DNA of 64,000 bases from Chloroflexi bacterium bin20 (GTDB taxonomy: Bacteria; Chloroflexota; Anaerolineae; Aggregatilineales; Phototrophicaceae). A program made the translations under genes and the position numbers. The stretch is from contig MPMG01000007.1 in the NCBI GenBank assembly GCA_002238485.1, positions 1-64,000 on the forward strand, written 5' to 3'. Positions 1 to 10,944 of this stretch are shown here, piece by piece; position 1 is the first letter of the stretch, and every line of letters starts with the position of its first letter. The notes under the pieces are model-generated. The model worked only from the letters and a program-made list of their open reading frames with translations. It was not told where the DNA came from and made no database searches.

Positions 1-2
1 CA

Positions 3-806
3 GACGCTGTGGCTTTCCGCCCCTTGACCGCCGCTGAACGTCCGACCGCGCTGGCTGGTGGCGAAATTGACATGCTCAGCCGCAACACCACCTGGACGCT
101 CAGCCGCGATACCGAATGGGGCGCCACCTTCGGTCCCACCACCTTCTATGACGGGCAGGGCATTATGGTCAAGGTGGACTTCGGTGTGACCAACCTCATC
201 GAACTTGCCGAAGAAAGCGTCACTATGTGCGCCACCGCCGGCACGACCACCGAGCTCAACATCACTGATACGGCGAATCGCCTCAATGCCGACTGGGAAT
301 TGAGCACCTTCCAGGACTTCGATGCGATCATGGACGCCTATGAAGCTGGCGCTTGCGACGCCTTCACCAGCGATGTGAGCAGCCTCGTTTCTCGCAAGGC
401 GACTTCAGTCGATCCAGCCGCGCATCTGATTCTGCCGGAAGTGATCAGCAAAGAGCCGCTCGGTCCAGTCAGCCCGCAGAGCGATGCGACCTTCGCCGAT
501 ATCATCCGTTGGACAGTTTGGGGTCTGGTAAGCGCCGAAGAGATGGGCATCGACAGCATGAACATCGGTGACTACATGGACAGCGAAGATGCTAGCGTCG
601 GGCGTCTGCTCGGCTTGGGCGATAATGTCGCTGGCGAATACCTGGGCATCAACGATGAGTTCATGGTTGATGTGATCAGCCAGGTCGGCAATTATGCCGA
701 GATCTTCAATCGCCACCTGGGTCCGGATACGATCTTCGGTCTGAATCGCGGCGTCAACGCGCTGTGGACAGACGGCGGCTTGCTCTACGCAGCCCCCTTC
801 CGTTAG
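3..806 (+). CDS. aapJ: General L-amino-acid ABC transporter substrate-binding protein, C-terminal part (partial)
   Basis: The 5' end lies outside the window; the frame is open from base 3, so the GTG at 9 is unlikely to be the start. The visible ~266 residues match the C-terminal two thirds of the periplasmic solute-binding protein of AapJ/BztA type: the blocks 'GGEIDMLSRNTTWTLSRD' and 'YDGQGIMV', and a tail with 'GLNRGVNALWTDGGLLYAAPFR'-like ending typical of this family. It binds L-amino acids outside the membrane and delivers them to AapQM. It is followed by a rho-independent terminator, then the two permeases and the ATPase in the same direction, which supports the assignment. Only the missing N-terminus limits confidence. 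Confidence 0.93.
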   Translation, partial: DAVAFRPLTAAERPTALAGGEIDMLSRNTTWTLSRDTEWGATFGPTTFYDGQGIMVKVDFGVTNLIELAEESVTMCATAGTTTELNITDTANRLNADWELSTFQDFDAIMDAYEAGACDAFTSDVSSLVSRKATSVDPAAHLILPEVISKEPLGPVSPQSDATFADIIRWTVWGLVSAEEMGIDSMNIGDYMDSEDASVGRLLGLGDNVAGEYLGINDEFMVDVISQVGNYAEIFNRHLGPDTIFGLNRGVNALWTDGGLLYAAPFR

Positions 807-841
807 ATCGAACCAGGCTTCACCAGGCATTTGAAATACGA

Positions 842-881
842 GGTCTGTCGTCTCCCAGGCGACAGGCTTCTTTTTTTCTTT
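842..881 (+). terminator. Rho-independent terminator between aapJ and aapQ
   Basis: A 9-bp stem (842-850 paired with 860-868, one G-T at each of two positions) closes a 9-nt loop and runs straight into a T-rich tract at 868-881. It lies 36 bp after the aapJ stop. It would end or attenuate the transcript so that the binding protein is made in excess over the permease, a common arrangement in ABC import operons. Nothing else was seen in 882-980. Confidence 0.75.
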
Positions 882-993
882 GATGATGCAGCCAGCCGCC
901 TGTGATATCATCTAGGACACAGCTGACCAGCAGGTTGCGACACAACAGCAATTCGTTTTTCTTGTGACATGCCAGATTTTGATTGACGATTAT

Positions 994-1022
994 TTGTCTT
1001 TCGTGGCGTGTTCGTTTACAAT
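994..1022 (+). promoter_or_regulatory. Candidate sigma-70 promoter for aapQMP
   Basis: TTGTCT (994-999) and TACAAT (1017-1022) are separated by 17 bp and lie 87 bp before the aapQ start, downstream of the aapJ terminator. This would allow the permease/ATPase genes their own transcription. It is a pattern match only. A TTGACG at 983-988 is closer to consensus but has no -10 at a usable distance. Confidence 0.4.
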
Positions 1023-1108
1023 CTGGTCGAGGCGGGCAAGAGCGATCTGAAGTTGCCAGCCAACCCGCCGGTCTCCGCAAGCACAGCGGATCTGTCTGAG
1101 GAGCGCCG

Positions 1109-2623
1109 ATGGCAAGCGACAAGCCATCACAAAACGCAAATGTGCTGCCGTCGATCTTGCGCGACGGGCGCATCTTGCAAGGCATCGCCCAGATCTTGTT
1201 TGTGATGGTCGTGGTCGTGGCCTTCAACGACCTGGCTGTGCGCATCAATTCCGCGCTGGATGCTACCAACCAGACGCCCAATTTTGAATTCCTTCAAAAT
1301 CGCGCCGGCTTTGGTATCGCCGACTCGGGCAGTTATTCGTCCAACGACCGCTATATTGATGCCTTCAGCGTGGGCTTTATCAATACCCTGCGCGTAGTGC
1401 TGCCAGGATTGTTGGCGACAACCGTGCTGGGCATGCTGGTTGGCGTGCTGCTGCTGAGTCGCAACTTCTTGGTTCGCAATATCTCGCGCGTCTATGTCGA
1501 GGTGCTGCGAAATACACCCATCCTCTTGCAGATCTTCACCTGGTATTTCGTCGTCATCTTCGCCCTGCCGCCGCAGCAAGAATCGATCGCGCTCCCACAA
1601 GAAGGCATACGCAATCTACCCCTGCTGCAATATGCTCTTTCGCTCTTGTTGATCGCTGGCATCTGGCAATTCAGCGGCGGCTTGCGGCGCAAGACCTGGC
1701 GAATGCTTACGCGCGAAATCGGCATTGCCATCGTCATCGTGGTCAACCTGCTGGGCATTGAACTGGTTGGCAGCGGCAGTCCTATCGAATTCCTGCCCGG
1801 CATTTACATCAGCATCAAGGGCGTGGCGATCTTCGAGTTGATTCCATCGTCGCTGTTTGGCGAGTGGATGGTCTTCGTGGTCATTGGCATCGTTGTCGCG
1901 GCGATGCTTTGGCGTTATTTCGGCTTCATCACCGAGTCGACCGGGCGGCCTACTCCGCGCACCAGCGCCGTTGTGATCAGCGTAGCGGGCTTTACGTTGC
2001 TGGGCTGGCTGATCATGGGCATGCGCCCGACGCCGTCAGCCATCAATGTCTACAACGACGACCGCGATGCCTTTGTCGACATGTCCTACGATGACGCTTT
2101 TGAGTCGGGTCTGCTGACGATTGAACAAGAACTGGAATACACACGCCAGCCGCTGCTCTACCGTCCACCCACGTTGGACCCCCGCGGTCGCAATGTCGAG
2201 ACGGGCATAGAAATCTCGCCGGCTTATCTGGCGGTTTTCCTGGGGCTGGTCATCTATACATCTTCGTTCATCGCCGAGATCGTGCGCGCTGGCATTCAAG
2301 CCGTGCCCAAGGGGCAGCTGGAGGCGGCGCGGGCATTGGGGATTTCAAAAGGCGACATGCTGCGGCGCATCGTGCTGCCCCAGGCATTGCGCGTCATCAT
2401 CCCGCCGCTGGGCAACCAATTTCTGAACCTGGCGAAGAACTCCAGCCTGGCGATCGCCGTCTCGTATACAGACATATTCCAGGTGACGAACACCATCATC
2501 AATCAGAGCGGGCAATCCGTAACGGGCATCTTGATGGTTCTATTGTCATATCTCGTTATCAGCTTGGCGATTTCGCTGATGATGAACATGGTCAATCAGC
2601 GCTTCCAGATCGTTTCGAGGTAG
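1109..2623 (+). CDS. aapQ: General L-amino-acid ABC transporter permease AapQ
   Basis: A 504-residue inner-membrane permease with the two conserved halves of the AapQ/BztB family. The N-terminal half has the 'RNTPILLQIFTWYF' block after the first membrane segments. The C-terminal half carries the BPD_transp_1 EAA loop 'QLEAARALGISKGDMLRRI' followed by 'VLPQALRVIIPPLGNQFLN'. It is about 100 residues longer than typical AapQ; the extra length is hydrophobic and linker sequence between residues ~165 and ~370. The ATG at 1109 is preceded by GAGGAG at a good distance. It is followed by aapM after 3 bp, so the two subunits are co-translated. Together they form the transmembrane channel for amino acids. 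Confidence 0.92.
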   Translation: MASDKPSQNANVLPSILRDGRILQGIAQILFVMVVVVAFNDLAVRINSALDATNQTPNFEFLQNRAGFGIADSGSYSSNDRYIDAFSVGFINTLRVVLPGLLATTVLGMLVGVLLLSRNFLVRNISRVYVEVLRNTPILLQIFTWYFVVIFALPPQQESIALPQEGIRNLPLLQYALSLLLIAGIWQFSGGLRRKTWRMLTREIGIAIVIVVNLLGIELVGSGSPIEFLPGIYISIKGVAIFELIPSSLFGEWMVFVVIGIVVAAMLWRYFGFITESTGRPTPRTSAVVISVAGFTLLGWLIMGMRPTPSAINVYNDDRDAFVDMSYDDAFESGLLTIEQELEYTRQPLLYRPPTLDPRGRNVETGIEISPAYLAVFLGLVIYTSSFIAEIVRAGIQAVPKGQLEAARALGISKGDMLRRIVLPQALRVIIPPLGNQFLNLAKNSSLAIAVSYTDIFQVTNTIINQSGQSVTGILMVLLSYLVISLAISLMMNMVNQRFQIVSR

Positions 2624-2626
2624 GCG

Positions 2627-5600
2627 ATGGCAGACCACAGCGTTGACGCCAGCAAGACGATTATCAACCACGCCGACGAGCCGACGCTGCCGCCTCCACG
2701 AGCCGAAGCAGGCCTAAGTGGCTGGCTGCGCCAAAATCTCTTTGGCTCACCGGTCGATATCGTCGTCAGCGCGCTGGCAACGATATTGGTTGTGGCGCTG
2801 GGGATCGGCTTCTTTGATTGGGCTGTGAGGAGCGGCAACTGGTTCGCCGTCATCAACAACCAGCGCCTGCTAATGATGGAATCTTTTGAGCAAGCGCTTG
2901 AATGGCGGCTGGCTATCGTCGTGCTGCTACCGGCTATATTGACTGGCATCAGCCTGGCCGCCTGGGCGCGGGCTGCTGCGCGCGTGCTGACGATGCTGAC
3001 ACTGGCGGTCATTGTGGTGGTGGCGCTGCTGCCGTCGCTTATTGAGGCGAGCATCGACCAGCCCAGGTCTTACTTCGCTGCTGGCAATGTTGATATCATC
3101 GACAGGGCTTCTGCATTGACGCCCCAGCGCGACCTGGCATTCATCGCCGCTGCAGGCGAAACCGTGTCTGTCAGCCTGGCGCTGGACGAAGTCGCCGATA
3201 TCGAAACCTTGCGCGGCCTGGCCGGTTTCTCCGACCGAGCGACCAATGCGCTGGCAAATGCCGCCAACAACCGCATTGAACAGCAGGGTACGACCGGCGA
3301 GACATTTGACCGCATGCTCAGTGGCGAGCTGACCGAGTCGCTGGAAGAGCGCACCCGCCTCAGCATTCGCACCTTCAGGCGTACCAACGACATGCTCGCC
3401 TCGACCCGCGATTTCGTGGAATCCACTGGCGCGCGTTTGACCCAGAACGATGCGACAATCGCAGAAATGCGCTGGTGGCTGGGCAGGCTGAAAGCAGCGG
3501 CGGGCGCAACCGACCCGCGCCAGGCAACGATCTTGGACGCGATCGTGCCGCTGGAAGATGGCATCAAGAATCTGTCAGTGAGCGATGCTGCGCCTCTGCA
3601 GCTGCATGAAGCGCTCGTCAGCTTGACTGCTGCCACGCTCGCCAGTGACCAACTGGAAGACCTGGGCGATCTGCTGGTCGTACAATTGTCCGAAGACCTG
3701 ATCGGCAAACCAGACCAGCGCAATGATGACGAGGAGTTGATCAGCCCGTCATCCCGCGAAGCCGCCTTCCTGCGCGAGATGTTCGTGCGCCTGCTGACAC
3801 CACAGTCCGTGCTGGATATTTACCAGCTGGGGCAAGCGCCAATGCAAGTAGCCATCCGCGACGCTCGCAGCTTGGACGCTTTGGCAGACGGCGTGCTGAG
3901 CGATGTTGGCGATCGTGTGACATTCGAAGTCCCTCAAAATGGCTGGTACATCTTCAGCAAAAACGCCGCCGAGGGACACAGTGGCAGCGCCATCCTGGCT
4001 GTCCATGGCATTCATCCCATCGTCGAGCGCACACTCAGCCCCACCGAATCGCGATATGTGCGCGTGAATGATAATGCTTTGGTGATAAGGGAATCGCGTC
4101 CGCAGATTGATGGCAAAAACATCCCCTTCGTGGTGTTGATCGACAATCAATTCCGCGGCTTGCGCGACTTGCAGGCCTACCTCATCCACTTTATTCCACC
4201 TTTCTTTAACCAGGTAGAGGCGCTGCTGCTGCCCTTCTTCATCACGGTCGTATGGGGATTTGTATTTGGGCGCGGCATGGCGCATATGCTCGGCGAGCAG
4301 TCCATATTCAATGCGCGCGACAATCGGCTGGTGATCATGGCTTGGGCTTTTTCGCCCTTGTTGATTTTGCTTGCCTACTTCGTGGTGGTGGACGTCGGCG
4401 GTCTGACGGGCATTCCCAGAGTCGCGATGCAGTTGGCGGCGGCATTTGGCGCTGTAGAATTGGCGCGGCGCATCGAAGCCTGGCTCAGCCGCAACAACAC
4501 GGGCGAAGACGCGGAAGGCTCGCTGAATCGGCTGCTCTTGTATGGATGGGCTGCTTTTCCCTTTGTCATGTATGTGATGGCATCGGGGATAGGCGGATTA
4601 TCTGGCGCGACATTGGCCAGCGGCTTGGCAGGCTTGCTCTGGCTGCTGGTGATGCTGTGTGTGGGCATGCTCTACCGTGGGAAGTTGGGATATGTACTTC
4701 TGGTTGGCGGGTTCTTCCTGCCGCTGCTTGGCGCGCACATAATCAACACGGTCTGGGCTGGCTGGACGACAGATCCCCTTTCGTCCCTGGCGCTGTGGCT
4801 GGCGCTGGCAGCTCTGGGCATGCTGGCGGGGCTACGCGGCGAGTCCATGCGCAGCAGTCTGTCCATGTCGGTCAAACGCGCAGGTTACTTGCTCAGCTGC
4901 CTGGCCTTCGTTTTCGTATTTGTAGACATCAACTTGCTGGCTGGCGATGCCATGGCTGGCTGGCTGGGGGCTGTGGCATTTGCGCTTTGGCTGGGCTGGA
5001 TGTTCTTCAGCGGGGCTCTGCAGTGGAACTCGAACCGCATCATCATTGGCTTGCTGCTCTTGACTTTTCTGTGGCTGCAAGCCTGGGCATCGCTGGATCG
5101 CACATCGAACGCGCTCTTCATCGTCTGGCTGGCGGCGGGCACAATGGCTTTCAAACGCGGCGAGTCTGAACAAGGCACGTTGAGCAGCAGCCGCAAGGGA
5201 CCTGCTGGCGCGCTGATGAACAGGCTGGGCAGCAATCCCAAGCGTGGCCTGGTTGCGACGGGCCTACTCTGGCTGGCGGCGCTCCTGCTCTTGCCAAGTC
5301 TGATAACCGGGCTGGCAGCACAGGGCATCTTGCAAACACCGGCGACTGACCTGCTGCCTGTATCGGACAAGCGGCTGTGGGGCGGTTTGATGCTGACCAT
5401 GCAGTTGACGATATTGGGCGTGGGCGCATCCTTCCCGATCGGCCTGGCTTTGGCGCTGGGACGACGCAGCTCTTTGCCGGTCGTTAAGGCGGCTTGCATC
5501 CTCTACATCGAAGCGGTGCGCGGCGTCCCGCTCATCACAGTGCTCTTCATGGCGACGCTGTTGGTGCCGCTGATCGATCCCACGTTGGCGACAATCGAAG

Positions 5601-6022
5601 GGGCTGTGCGCGCCTGGGTGGGCATCACCATGTTCAGCGCTGCTTACCTGGCAGAAAATGTGCGCGGCGGCTTGCAATCTATTGGGCGCGGTCAAACAGA
5701 AGCGGCGCAAGCGATTGGCTTGTCCACCTGGCAGACGACCCTGCACATATTGCTGCCACAGGCATTGCGGGCGGTTATCCCGGCGCTGGTCGGGCAATTT
5801 ATTTCGCTTTTCAAAGACACCTCGCTGGTCTACATCGTGGGCTTGGCAGAGATCCTGGGCATCGCCCAACGGGTGGTCGCCCAGCCAGAATACTTGCAGC
5901 GGCGTCAGGAAACCTTCCTGTATGTCGCGATCGTCTTCTTCGTCTTCAGCTACATCATGTCCTACATCAGCCGCAAGGTAGAAGCGACTGGTTCGGGAGC
6001 GGTGCGGGCAGAACGGCTCTAG
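2627..6022 (+). CDS. aapM: Giant AapM-type amino-acid ABC transporter permease with large inserted region
   Basis: At 1131 residues this is about three times the usual ~380-residue AapM/BztC. Residues ~28-137 resemble a normal AapM N-terminus ('LRQNLFGSP' then three membrane segments). Residues ~140-515 are a soluble, partly helical region with a beta-rich end. Residues ~530-890 hold about ten further membrane segments. Residues ~915-1120 are a normal BPD_transp_1 core: '[14 protein letters not shown]', the EAA loop with '[14 protein letters not shown]', and '[19 protein letters not shown]'. The reading frame is continuous with no internal stop. It starts 3 bp after aapQ and is followed by aapP. 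The permease role is secure; the role of the inserted ~750 residues is unknown. Confidence 0.88.
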   Translation: MADHSVDASKTIINHADEPTLPPPRAEAGLSGWLRQNLFGSPVDIVVSALATILVVALGIGFFDWAVRSGNWFAVINNQRLLMMESFEQALEWRLAIVVLLPAILTGISLAAWARAAARVLTMLTLAVIVVVALLPSLIEASIDQPRSYFAAGNVDIIDRASALTPQRDLAFIAAAGETVSVSLALDEVADIETLRGLAGFSDRATNALANAANNRIEQQGTTGETFDRMLSGELTESLEERTRLSIRTFRRTNDMLASTRDFVESTGARLTQNDATIAEMRWWLGRLKAAAGATDPRQATILDAIVPLEDGIKNLSVSDAAPLQLHEALVSLTAATLASDQLEDLGDLLVVQLSEDLIGKPDQRNDDEELISPSSREAAFLREMFVRLLTPQSVLDIYQLGQAPMQVAIRDARSLDALADGVLSDVGDRVTFEVPQNGWYIFSKNAAEGHSGSAILAVHGIHPIVERTLSPTESRYVRVNDNALVIRESRPQIDGKNIPFVVLIDNQFRGLRDLQAYLIHFIPPFFNQVEALLLPFFITVVWGFVFGRGMAHMLGEQSIFNARDNRLVIMAWAFSPLLILLAYFVVVDVGGLTGIPRVAMQLAAAFGAVELARRIEAWLSRNNTGEDAEGSLNRLLLYGWAAFPFVMYVMASGIGGLSGATLASGLAGLLWLLVMLCVGMLYRGKLGYVLLVGGFFLPLLGAHIINTVWAGWTTDPLSSLALWLALAALGMLAGLRGESMRSSLSMSVKRAGYLLSCLAFVFVFVDINLLAGDAMAGWLGAVAFALWLGWMFFSGALQWNSNRIIIGLLLLTFLWLQAWASLDRTSNALFIVWLAAGTMAFKRGESEQGTLSSSRKGPAGALMNRLGSNPKRGLVATGLLWLAALLLLPSLITGLAAQGILQTPATDLLPVSDKRLWGGLMLTMQLTILGVGASFPIGLALALGRRSSLPVVKAACILYIEAVRGVPLITVLFMATLLVPLIDPTLATIEGAVRAWVGITMFSAAYLAENVRGGLQSIGRGQTEAAQAIGLSTWQTTLHILLPQALRAVIPALVGQFISLFKDTSLVYIVGLAEILGIAQRVVAQPEYLQRRQETFLYVAIVFFVFSYIMSYISRKVEATGSGAVRAERL

Positions 6023-6053
6023 GCGCGGCGCTATAGGCAAAGCGGAGGCAACA

Positions 6054-6824
<771 letters not shown>

Positions 6825-6836
6825 TCCCACGCGCTG

Positions 6837-8009
6837 TCAGCCATCCAAGCCATACACCAACGTGTCGGGATAGAAGGCAGCCCAGGCAAACCAGAAGTGC
6901 GGGAAAGCGTTGATCCATTCCAGTTGCGCGCCCGCCAGTTCGCCGCTGGTCGCCTCGCCAAAGGCATTCCAGATTGAGCCAGTCTGCGCATCCACGAAGC
7001 CGCCGCTCTCGTCCAGCGCAAATTCCAACGTCATGCCGTCCAGCTCCGCCCGATACAGGCCCGCCGTGCCAATATCGCGCGCATTGTCTATGACAGCATC
7101 GCCCAGGGCGCTGGCGACGCCAGCCTGATAGAAGACCACCACCGGCGTCTGCCCAAGGACATCGTTGACCACGCCATCGTCGCGCAGTATCGAAAATGGA
7201 TAGGCAACCGCAATGTCATTGATAGTCGCGGCCAGCACATGCTCGACAGGCAAGGGCAGGCGCGGGTCGATTTCGCCATCAAACAGGAAAGGGCGACCCG
7301 GGCGGCTGTCATACCCGCGATAGGGATTCATGCCATATTGGCGGCTGAAACCGGTATCGCGCGACATCACCAGCCCATCCGCATGCCGCTGAGCAAATGC
7401 GCCGAAGCTGATCAACTGCGATGGCACAATATCCAGCAGTACGCCAGCATGCTCCCCGGCCAGGCCACGGCCGGTCAACTGCTGCCACCAAGTTTCGGTC
7501 TGCCGGTCGTACATAACCAGGTCGCTGTTGCGAAGCAAGCCGCTCACGCCGAAGTCCAGGACAGCCTCGTCCACGCGCCGGTCGAAAGCGATGGCGCTGT
7601 TGCACAAGGGGCAGAAGGTAACCGCCACGGGCAGGTCGCCGATCTGGTCATTGGCGATCTCGTGCCACATGAGGATTGCCAGTGGATAGGCGCGCGCTTC
7701 GCCGTCTACTTCCAGCGCGATCACTGGCGAGCGGTCGACCAGCCAGGTCTTCGCCTCTTCGACCGTTTCCATGCGTGGGTCGGTAACAGACGGGATGCCA
7801 TCTTTGCTCGGATTGCCCACCAGGATTTCGTTGAAGTCGACGATGCTACTGCAGAAGTCGGTCTTCCAGTTGCTGGTGCGCAGGTTGCGCGGGGCGCAAT
7901 TTTGACCGGCTTGGGCATTGGCAAGCAGGGAACCGCTGACGATGGCGACAATCAGCGCAAGCAGGCACAACAGCAGGGCGAGTGTACGCAAGGGCAATGT
8001 CTTGAGCAT
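6837..8009 (-). CDS. Secreted DUF3179 domain-containing protein
   Basis: A 390-residue protein with an N-terminal signal peptide/membrane anchor (residues ~8-30) and a full DUF3179 domain: 'PRMETVEEAKTWL', 'YPLAILMWHEIAND', the conserved 'VTFCPLCNSAIAFDR' with two cysteines, and 'WQQLTGRGLAGE'. The family's biochemical role is not established; members are exported and the CPLC motif suggests metal or redox chemistry. A start at 8198 would be possible, but the ATG at 8009 precedes a clear signal sequence and has an AGAGAG just upstream. It is divergent from the SGNH gene that starts 218 bp away. Confidence 0.88.
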   Translation of the reverse strand: MLKTLPLRTLALLLCLLALIVAIVSGSLLANAQAGQNCAPRNLRTSNWKTDFCSSIVDFNEILVGNPSKDGIPSVTDPRMETVEEAKTWLVDRSPVIALEVDGEARAYPLAILMWHEIANDQIGDLPVAVTFCPLCNSAIAFDRRVDEAVLDFGVSGLLRNSDLVMYDRQTETWWQQLTGRGLAGEHAGVLLDIVPSQLISFGAFAQRHADGLVMSRDTGFSRQYGMNPYRGYDSRPGRPFLFDGEIDPRLPLPVEHVLAATINDIAVAYPFSILRDDGVVNDVLGQTPVVVFYQAGVASALGDAVIDNARDIGTAGLYRAELDGMTLEFALDESGGFVDAQTGSIWNAFGEATSGELAGAQLEWINAFPHFWFAWAAFYPDTLVYGLDG

Positions 8010-8227
8010 ATCGTCTCTCTTTCTGGGCTGATTCTTCAACACAGCATGATGCATAATGCTTACGACAACGTTACAACGGCGCCGACGCACAATCATCCTT
8101 GCCCTGAATCTCGCTTGCCTTGCCGCGCTGGCTAGACTACATTGTATTGACCACAGATCGCGATGCGCGGACAGGTTTCTACCATGCGGCATGCTCATAC
8201 CTCCCGTCTTTCACGTGCGCTAGACAC

Positions 8228-9541
8228 ATGATATTTGGCAGGTTTGTCACAGCGTTTGGTATCGGCTTGGCGCTCTTTGGCTTGCTGCTGGACTACATCT
8301 TGCCGTCCATCGAACCGGGCATCGGGCTGCCCCAGTTGCTAATCGTTGCTTTGGGCACGGGGCTGGCATTGGTGGGCTGGCTGTTGCGGCGCGGCGAGTT
8401 CCGCCGGCGACTGATCCGCGACCTGCGCGCGAACCTGGGCAAAAGCGCTTTGATCGCCCTGTTCACGGTGGTCGCGCTTGAGTTTGGGCTGACCTTGGTA
8501 GGTTATGCGACCTATTACCCGGTTGAGCCACCGAAGACCTACCTGGAGATTGTCGACTGGTTCGGCTGCGATGCCGAGATGGGCTGTCGCTACCAGGTCG
8601 AGGCGGCGCGGAGTGCTTGTGAGGCTGGCGAGCTGGCAGGTTTGCATTGCGTATTCAACTCACTGGGCTTCGCCGACAACGACGAGTTTGTCGCCAGCGA
8701 AGACCTGGCGCAGCGCAATCGGGTTCTTGCCCTCGGCGATTCTTTTACGCAAGGCTACAGCGCTGATGTAGGCTACTCGTTTGTTGCGACAATCGAGAAA
8801 ATGTTGCCCGAAATTGCGCTGTGGAACTTGGGAATTCACGGAACAAGCACGAACCAGGCCTTGGCATCATTTGACGGCATCGCGCCCATCATGCAGCCGC
8901 ATCTGACGCTTCTGGGCTTCTATGTCGGCAACGACTTTATAGGCAACCGATGGGCTTTTGATAAAAGAGTTACCCATAACCAAGGCGGCAGGAAGATCGT
9001 CCGCAGCATGAGTTTAGTGCTAGAGGGGCGCTGGGGCAGGCTCTATGAAGTGGATGCCCAGACCCTGCTTGGGTATAGCCATATCAATGTGAATCCACCC
9101 CCAAACGAGCTAGAACGGCTCATCGGCTTGACGCGGTTGGGCGCGATTCTCTTGCGCAGCATGGATGCGGTCAGCCCCTATTTTGAAGGCATAAAGTGGC
9201 ATGCGCGAGTGGCAGCAACCCGCGATGTCTTTCAGCAACTGCACGCCGCGACTGCCGCCATGGAAAGTGAGTTCCTCGTGCTGTTGATACCAGCTTCTGA
9301 AGACCATGCAAACGCAGCCCCTTCAAAAAAGTTCACCACGGCGCTCAACCTAATGCGCGAGTTGGGCATTCCCCACGTAAACCCATATGATGCGCTTGAC
9401 GCGGACATCGATTTTAATGATGGTGGCTCACACTGGAACAACAGCGGGCATGGCAAGGTCGGCATGCTGCTGGCGGAATGCATAGATGCCTTCTTCGCTG
9501 CGGGCAGCCTGTCCGCTTGCGACCAAGTCGTTATGCCCTGA
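8228..9541 (+). CDS. Membrane-anchored SGNH/GDSL-type hydrolase, copy 1
   Basis: 437 residues with two N-terminal hydrophobic segments (about 5-25 and 34-53), a third around 73-93, then a soluble SGNH-like domain. Block I is 'LALGDSFTQG' with Ser172, block III 'GND' at 234-236, and a C-terminal Asp/His block 'DGGSHWNNSGH' with His402 as the probable base. Such enzymes are esterases, often acting on surface polysaccharide acyl groups; the substrate here is unknown. The ATG at 8228 was chosen because it opens the membrane segment shared with the next gene. The gene is the left member of a tandem pair whose 3' ends are nearly identical. Confidence 0.78.
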   Translation: MIFGRFVTAFGIGLALFGLLLDYILPSIEPGIGLPQLLIVALGTGLALVGWLLRRGEFRRRLIRDLRANLGKSALIALFTVVALEFGLTLVGYATYYPVEPPKTYLEIVDWFGCDAEMGCRYQVEAARSACEAGELAGLHCVFNSLGFADNDEFVASEDLAQRNRVLALGDSFTQGYSADVGYSFVATIEKMLPEIALWNLGIHGTSTNQALASFDGIAPIMQPHLTLLGFYVGNDFIGNRWAFDKRVTHNQGGRKIVRSMSLVLEGRWGRLYEVDAQTLLGYSHINVNPPPNELERLIGLTRLGAILLRSMDAVSPYFEGIKWHARVAATRDVFQQLHAATAAMESEFLVLLIPASEDHANAAPSKKFTTALNLMRELGIPHVNPYDALDADIDFNDGGSHWNNSGHGKVGMLLAECIDAFFAAGSLSACDQVVMP

Positions 9542-9605
9542 AACTCGCTTGCTCTGCTGCGCTTGCTGGACTAGACTACTGCGACTATAGCGATTGCCTG
9601 GCGGT

Positions 9606-10940
9606 ATGGAGCGCTTGAGTGTGAACAAAATCAACCGTGGCATTGCTGTACTTTTTGCCTGGCTGCTGATAGCGGCTGGCTTGGCTCTGGCACTCTTTGG
9701 TTTGCTGTTGGATTATATCTTGCTGGGCAGCCAGCCGGGCATCAGTCTGCCGCAGATATTGGTAGTGGCTGCAGGGGCAGGGCTGGCGATGTTTGGCTGG
9801 TGGCTGCGGCATTACAAGCCCTCCCCCGACCTGCGCGCGAACTTGAGCAAAGCACTGGTCATCACTTTGATCACGCTTTTTGCCTTGGAAATCGGGTTGG
9901 GGCTGCTGGATTTTTCCACCTATTATCCCAATGACCTGCCCGAAGTGAAAGCTCAAGTCGCCGATGAGAAGCCCTGTGGAGAACTGGGCTGCCGCATTCT
10001 TCCGCAGCTCAGCAAGCAAGCGTGCGCAACGCTAGCCCAAGTTCCGCCTCGCTTTTGCATTTTGAATGCTCTAGGATACGCCGACACCGATGAATTTGTC
10101 GCCACTGCCGATCTCGCTCAACGTGATAGAGTTCTGTTTCTGGGCGATTCCTTCACGCACGGGTTTTCGGCCGATCTGGGCAGATCTTTCGTTGAAACGG
10201 TGGAAAGCGCATTGCCGGACATGGCGATATGGAATCTGGGCATTGGTGGATTAGGCACCGTACACGCACTAGCCTCATTTCGCGGCATCGCACCGATCAT
10301 GCAGCCGCAGCTGACGATTCTCGGCTTTTTTGCTGACAACGACTTCTATGACAATCAGTTTCGCATTGAGTCGCGTGTGGCGCTGCTCACAGAAGACAAG
10401 TTTGCGAGCCTGCTGAATACTGAGCTTCGCGGTCGCTGGGGAGGCAACTTTTTTTCTGATCCTGAGTTGATCTTGCAGTATCGTCCGCACGGCATATATC
10501 CGCCACCCAACGAGGCGGAGAGGCTCATCGGCTTGACAAGGCTGGGCACGTTGTTTCTGCGCAGCCTGGATACATTCAGCCAAGCGATTGGCACGAGCCA
10601 ACAGCGGCTGGAGGCGCATATCACACGTGACTACCTGGTGCAACTGCGCGATGAAGCCGCCGCGCAAAACAGCCAATTCTTGACCCTGTTGATCCCTGCC
10701 AAACGGGACTTCGCGGCGCTGACTAACGAGTACATGACAGCATTGGCTTTGCTTCGGGAGCTGGGCATTCCGCATATGGAAGTAATGGGGCAACTTGATG
10801 CGGCTACCGACTATCAGGCAAATGACGACCACTGGAACAACAGCGGACATGGCAAGGTCGGCGCGCTGCTGGCGGAATGCATAGATGCCTTCTTCGCCGC
10901 GGGCAGCCTGTCCGCTTGCGACCGAGTCGTTATGCCCTAA
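9606..10940 (+). CDS. Membrane-anchored SGNH/GDSL-type hydrolase, copy 2
   Basis: A 444-residue paralogue of the preceding gene, 64 bp downstream. It has the same layout: N-terminal membrane segments, 'VLFLGDSFTHGFSAD' with the nucleophile Ser, 'ADND' in place of 'GND' at block III, and 'NDDHWNNSGHGKVG' near the end. The change of block III Gly to Ala-Asp-Asn-Asp keeps the Asn. The last ~35 residues are almost the same as in copy 1, while the middle has diverged strongly. The ATG at 9606 was preferred over the upstream TTG at 9594. radA begins 4 bp after the stop, so it may be co-transcribed. Confidence 0.75.
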   Translation: MERLSVNKINRGIAVLFAWLLIAAGLALALFGLLLDYILLGSQPGISLPQILVVAAGAGLAMFGWWLRHYKPSPDLRANLSKALVITLITLFALEIGLGLLDFSTYYPNDLPEVKAQVADEKPCGELGCRILPQLSKQACATLAQVPPRFCILNALGYADTDEFVATADLAQRDRVLFLGDSFTHGFSADLGRSFVETVESALPDMAIWNLGIGGLGTVHALASFRGIAPIMQPQLTILGFFADNDFYDNQFRIESRVALLTEDKFASLLNTELRGRWGGNFFSDPELILQYRPHGIYPPPNEAERLIGLTRLGTLFLRSLDTFSQAIGTSQQRLEAHITRDYLVQLRDEAAAQNSQFLTLLIPAKRDFAALTNEYMTALALLRELGIPHMEVMGQLDAATDYQANDDHWNNSGHGKVGALLAECIDAFFAAGSLSACDRVVMP

Positions 10941-10944
10941 CACC

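Noticed and set aside
983..988. TTGACG as the -35 of the aapQ promoter
   Set aside because: No -10 lies 16-19 bp downstream; the TTGTCT/TACAAT pair fits better.
4252..5169. A 305-codon plus-strand frame inside aapM
   Set aside because: Shifted shadow of a GC-rich membrane protein gene; the aapM frame continues without break on both sides.
8010..8198. N-terminal extension of the DUF3179 protein
   Set aside because: The signal peptide starts at 8009 with a ribosome site; the extension would bury it and overlaps the divergent promoter region.
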